A stretch of 64,000 nucleotides of DNA, from the NCBI GenBank assembly GCA_024704765.1, contig JAKMXF010000310.1, forward strand, positions 1 through 64,000. Reading direction: 5' to 3'. Below the pieces are notes generated by a model. It ran no database searches, was not told where the DNA came from, and saw only the letters and a list, made by a program, of their open reading frames with translations. The number at the start of each line of letters is the position of its first letter. Position 1 is the first letter of the stretch. The DNA is from Oopsacas minuta (taxonomy: Eukaryota; Porifera; Hexactinellida; Lyssacinosida; Leucopsacidae). Position numbers and translations under genes: made by a program. This document shows, one piece after another, positions 58,987-64,000 of this stretch.

Positions 58987-61900
58987 TTACACTTCCTCTA
59001 TTCCAGACTCATTGATTGGTACAAAGTATCTATCCTCTATCAACAAGAGGAGTATTGTTTTGTCTAGATAGCTACGCTGTTTGGAGTCTCTATGGAATGG
59101 TCTCCAGACATGCATGACTTTACCTTCCATACCCTCCTCAGGGTTCCATTGCTTCCAGGTACCCCGATTAGCTTTAGCCTTATAAACTGGGTCAGGCCAT
59201 TGTACTAGATTAGTCATGTTAGAGTGTGTAACGGATACATCAGTTATTCTCACGTGTCTACTCAGCAAGTGGTGAGGCTTGAAGGGATCTTCAAAATCAC
59301 TGTCTGAATCTGTAGCAAATGGATCTACATAGTCAGTGACATTTGTAACATAAGTCCTATCAATGTAGCTATCAGGACTCCCATGAGATAGATTGTCACC
59401 AGAGGTCTCCGGCTTTGATCTCGGGTCTCCTGGAGATAGGACGTTCCCATCAGTAGAGGACTTAACCTTACTAGCAATTTTCCTTATTTTCGTATACAAG
59501 AATTGCACAATAGCAACAGGGTTAATCAGTCCACCAGTAACTGCATTAAACGTAGAATTCATATTAACATAAGAAGTGAGTAGCGGAGACACGTATATAG
59601 GATAGCCTATGGGCTGATCCATGGAGGAGTTGACTAGATTACGAGCTACACATCTGAGGTTCTGAATAGAAGCTCGCTCAGCCAGATCCTGCTGGAAGTA
59701 TACCTGTTCTTGCTGCTGACTAGCCCACAGGCCCCTGATCACCTCCTGGTTCATTTTTATAAGTCTCATCTGTAAATACCGTGTATTTAGCCTGACGAAC
59801 TGGTACAACTTGTTATTGTCATGGGGCGTGTACCTTAGGGTGAAGAGAGAGGGACGATCAGACACAACAGCTCTGATCCATTGAGGATCACCTTCATGTG
59901 CTATAACGATATCACGCTCTGTAGTGATGATGTCATGATAGAGAGCTCGGGAGTCTAACCCCTCATCAGTAGTAAGATAGTGATCTTGTTGTAGTTTGAG
60001 AGCTATCTTGAGTGCAGGAGATATAACTCTACGTAGAATATCCATGTCTGCGAATATCCATTCATCCTTAGGACAGTTGATACGGTAATCTCCCTTGAAT
60101 AGTGCGTATACTCCATGCAGGAATGAAATATTCCACATAGAACTGAATGGAGTATCTACATTCTGCTGGGTAGCATTACCTAGTACACGTCTACCCGCGA
60201 GGGACAGAGCCCAACCAAACACTGATACTACCTTCAAATCAACTTCAATACAACCTCGCTTCTCTAAACAGTATCTAAGCCATTCTCCATACTGGTCGTT
60301 GAATCGTGCTAGGGTTACTGCACCTAATCGCTTGTCAAAGTCAATATCACAATGATCCAGGAAGTAAGGGTGGGGATCAGAATATCCATCTTCTCCAAGA
60401 TTAGCAATATCTGCCTGCATAGACTGGTTTCCTATCCAGGAGGAGAACATAGGACACTTTATCATATAGTATAACATGGATTTAACGAATAGTGTGTTAT
60501 AGATACGGAAAGCATCATGTGTATTGAAAATGTAACTAGCATCATTTTCAATCTTAGAATACCCACGTAGCACAAACGAAGTGTTGATTATCTCCCATCC
60601 AGACCAGCGACTACTGCAATATGCATTAAAACAAAACACATGCTTGTTATCGTAAGGAGGACATGAACACCTGCAGCACCTCTTGCAACAACAGCAACGC
60701 TCATCATCAATATCAAATCCGTCATTCATAGATCTTACTTCCATGTTATGGCAATAAGTTCCCTTCAATTCACATCCACGTAACTGAAATGTTACAAATC
60801 CATTTCCAATCTCTATAATGTGTACAAAGGCCGTTATATGGTCACTGTCTCTAATAACTATGAAGAAGTCTCCAGTCTTCACAAGACCCCATCTCCCCAT
60901 CTGGATCTCACCCGCCAGTACCCTCTGTAGGGAGTGAGCTAGATGGTCATAGAATATACTGTCCATGTGCTCAGCGTTAGGACCCCGACGCATGCCCAAT
61001 ACACTTGATAGACGCCCCACTGTGTTATCAAAGTGACGTGTACGGTATGATTTCTCCCAGAACTTGACAGGCCTGACGTATGACAGTAGGAATAGAGAGC
61101 TAGCTATAAACGGACTGAGAGGAGCTGATGCTACTGCTGCTAATACTGCTTGTAAGAATATGAATCCCGGATGAGGAATAAGGAGAGGTTGAATAATAAA
61201 ATGAGTTATTCCACCCCAGGGCATGTTCCAAGGAGCTTGATATATAAATAGGAAATGCAGCTTATATTTCAACTCAAATACTTTAGCTACTAAGAAGGAT
61301 AGCACGTAATAGTCCAGTAGGAATCCGTTAGATAGTTGAGGGTAGTCAAATTGGAAGAATAGATACGTGAATAGCAAGTATATGTACTGAATTCCTGTCT
61401 CACAGTAAGCATTCCTAATTACCTTCATGGCTGCTATGGAGAGTACTATACCAGCTCCTATGTTACCAAAAGTACTCTGTAATGGATAAGCACTATTTAC
61501 CATTGCCTCTAAAAATACGAGAGGGTATAGTATAAATCGCTCAGTTATCTCAAGCCAAACGTGTACACGTTCAAACCACATAATCTTAGCATCTTTCCTA
61601 ACCTCGTGGTCTAACGAGTACTCCTTACTTCTGAGGAGAGGGTTTCTCAGTAACATCCAAGGGTGTTTCTTGCGTAATTGAGGTATGACGTAATGAGTTA
61701 ATACACCCACTAAAATAGTGAGTGTACGTAGTACATGAGATATCACACGGTTTTTATCAAATGTAAATACTGTAGTAGCTGCTATTGCGAATATAGCTAG
61801 AAACAGCAGTATGGCAATAACTAGATCATTGACGAGTCTACAACGGACTGATCGTCTAATGAGAGGAGGTACCGGGTCCTGTATCTCCAAATCGTCACGA

Positions 61901-63989
61901 TCCTCGACGTCATTAATGTTACATTTATTCTTGAAGAGGTCGAACAGGAAAGAGGGGCTAGAAGCACTCCTACTGAGCAGATATGAAAATGTGAAAATAA
62001 TCGCGAATACTATACTGAACATTAAGTTAAGCCGGGTATCAGGCTGAATAGCCATTATATGGAAGGCGAATATACTAACAGCTGAGAAGAACACAGCTGT
62101 TACTATACTACGTAGCAGAGCATACGCACCTGCTATAAGAGATACAACAGCTGTACCACCGAACACATACATGTCTATCTTCTCAGAGAAATATATCAGG
62201 AAAGTATCAACCTGAGGCAGTAGGCCCCATACAGCAGCAGCAGGTAGACACAGGAGAGATACCAGGAGAGAATCTCTAATGAATAGAGTAAGAGAAGGAT
62301 TTAGCCAATTGAATCCATATACAATTAGAGTACTGTTTGTTTGTACCGTTAGAATAGCATTGACTATTAGAGCTACAACTGAGAGAGATGAGAAATAGAA
62401 TGCTTTAGCCATTGCTAAATACTTGTTATATCCGTGTACTGATGAGGCTGGGTCTGGTACTATAGTACGTAGCAGAGAGAACTGACAAGACGCCATTATA
62501 ACACAGAACCATACTACAAACACATGATGGTAGTAATCTATTCTGAGTACAGCTATACCAGTAGCAGATACTGCTACTGAGAGGATTATATAGTATAGCA
62601 CGAATATGAGAGATTGATCTCTGTCGAAGTATTTCTCAAGCTGGGTACGTGTTAACCGCATAGGAATGTATAGTCTAGGTAGAATATAGAATCTGTTTAA
62701 ATCAGCTCGGTTACTAGCTAGTCTCCTACGAGCAGCTGGAGGTCCGCTAATCTCTATCTCTGAGGTTTCTATTCGTCTAGCAGGACTAGCTGAGGAGCTG
62801 TCATGTACAGGCTCCCAGCGCATAGAGGAAGAGCTGGAGTTGGTACTCGTGTCATCACGAGTCCTGTAACTACTAGAACGGGTTGGTCTCCTAGGAACAC
62901 GGGGTGGTACTACGTCTACAATGATCCTCTTCTCAGATATCTGTCCCGGTTGATTCCCAAACTTGTAAGCAACAAGTATACTATCAACTACATCTCTGTA
63001 GAAGTGTGTAGCTCCAGGAGTTGCGTCGTCCTGGTTTACTGCGACATGACCACCTTCCTGAAATGAGAAATCTATGAATTTAGCCATCTCCTCGTGTGAC
63101 ATGTGGTTAAGTAGGTCTCTACCTCCATCCTCTAAGTTACTAGCACCTTCACATATTGACACAGCTTGCTCTATTTCAGGAGTTGTAAGTTCAAAATCTA
63201 ACAGAGAGTTTGAAATCTCTGCACCTCCCTCTGTGCTATGCGGCTTTTCACGGATGTGAACTCTTAAGGGGTCTTCTAGATCTTTAGCTAATCCTATTGT
63301 ATCTAAACAGAAATAAAATATTTATCATAAAATTCCTTTGTAATGAACTGGTAACTATAGAATATTCTCCTTGCATTTGTAACTATAAAATATTCTCAGA
63401 GCATTTCCTTTTGACTTAAGTTTGCTTAATTAGTAAAGAACTAAAAACTGTGGAATACACAAGATCTATAAGCGACCCTATAGGTGTAACTAAGGAAATT
63501 TTGGGTGGGCACATGCCCACCTTGGAATTCAAATGCCAAGCCAGATTTGACTCCACCGTAATACAAAGAGTATAGGGCGGGTGAACATGACGTCATCTTT
63601 GCCCACCCTAACACATGAGCCTAGTTGTGTCAATGAGCGACCAGGGTCACGGAGTGACCCTGACTGTAATGTGAGTGAGAAAAATCCAATAAATTGACTT
63701 GGGCTAATTGGCGGAGGCTGTATAATATACAAACAAACCATTAGCAGTATCGTGAAGTAGAGACTCAATATTATCTTTTATCTTAGATAAATCAACTGTA
63801 AAAGAACTCTGATCCAACTGCATCTCACTGAATGTATTGAGTGATTTCGTAGTAGGCATAGAAGCGCTGGGTACATGCATCTCTTCTTGTGACCCACTGT
63901 CTGTTAGTTCCCGCTGAGACTGAGACCGGGAGATCTTTTCTCTGAAGGGAGGAGGCATTTTGTAAGGAGACTCTGTAGCCATGAGCATT
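58987..63989 (-). CDS. PCNX: pecanex-like multipass membrane protein, 5' end outside the window
   Basis: Two exons are visible: 63739-63989 (starting at a likely acceptor, CCTTTCAG) and a single large exon 58987-63302. About 1520 residues are seen; the N-terminal exons lie upstream beyond 64000. Many membrane helices fill the middle (about 61000-62650). The pecanex C-terminal domain follows: a Cys-rich knot (RCCCCKRCCRCSCP, near 60690), FNAYCSSRWSGWEI, LYHDIITTERDIVIAHEGDP (near 59900), RGLWASQQQEQV, and SSMDQPIGYPIYVSPL near 59600. Pecanex proteins sit in the ER membrane; Drosophila pecanex acts in Notch signalling and neurogenesis. Human has four paralogues, and the Cys-rich and GYPIYVSP segments fit PCNX1-3 better than PCNX4. 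The first intron (63303-63738) holds hairpins at 63504-63521 and 63642-63662. Confidence 0.93.
63504..63662. repeat. perfect hairpins in a pecanex intron
   Basis: GGTGGGCA-CA-TGCCCACC (63504-63521) and CAGGGTCAC-GGA-GTGACCCTG (63642-63662) are exact stems. The word GCCCACC recurs at 63601-63607. They look like part of a non-autonomous element whose borders were not found. Confidence 0.5.
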
Positions 63990-64000
63990 CTGAAAGGATT

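Overview
The window is nuclear DNA of an animal. It is AT-rich, its genes have short introns with GT-AG borders (most acceptors read TAG), and it carries several animal genes: a PRRC2/BAT2 protein, a Roquin, ARMC1, dynactin p25 (DCTN5), a pecanex protein, HEATR4 and two PTTG1IP-like membrane proteins. The compact layout and an Lsi2/ArsB-type transporter of the kind reported in silica-depositing sponges suggest an early-branching invertebrate, perhaps a sponge. That assignment is inference, not proof. No prokaryotic or organellar segment is visible.

Layout. 1-7.4 kb is intergenic and holds a decayed full-length hAT (ZBED5/SCAND3-like) transposon with intact ends and a perfect 8-bp target duplication, plus a tRNA-Gly(GCC). 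7.4-10.2 kb (+) is the two-exon Lsi2/ArsB-like transporter. 11.3-13.2 kb (+) is single-exon ORC3. 14.9-25.9 kb (-) is a ten-exon PRRC2 homologue of 1732 residues. 27.9-36.1 kb (-) is a thirteen-exon Roquin of 888 residues with no visible CCCH zinc finger. 37.9-39.4 kb (-) is ARMC1. 43.2-43.8 kb (-) is DCTN5. 44.5-47.2 kb (-) holds two tandem PTTG1IP-like genes that share a 379-bp block identical by eye. 47.9-54.4 kb (-) is a septin whose N-terminus is an EF-hand pair; its largest intron contains an intronless SLC25A42-type mitochondrial carrier on the opposite strand. 54.8-58.8 kb (-) is HEATR4. 59.0-64 kb (-) is a pecanex homologue whose 5' end lies outside the window.

Exon models were built by hand from splice borders and reading phase. 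In all multi-exon genes the summed coding length is a whole number of codons with no internal stop. The genes are mostly unrelated housekeeping functions (replication origin, mRNA decay and translation, dynactin, septin cytoskeleton, mitochondrial CoA import) and do not form a pathway. From 14.9 kb on, all genes except the nested carrier lie on the minus strand, with gaps as small as about 0.2 kb.

Introns and gaps are full of small non-autonomous DNA transposons: hAT-type elements with 8-bp duplications, pogo/Tigger-type elements flanked by TA, and larger foldback elements. The most unusual candidate is the EF-hand-septin fusion. Next come the Roquin lacking its zinc finger, the sharp-edged identity block between the PTTG1IP-like copies, and the silicon/arsenite-type exporter.
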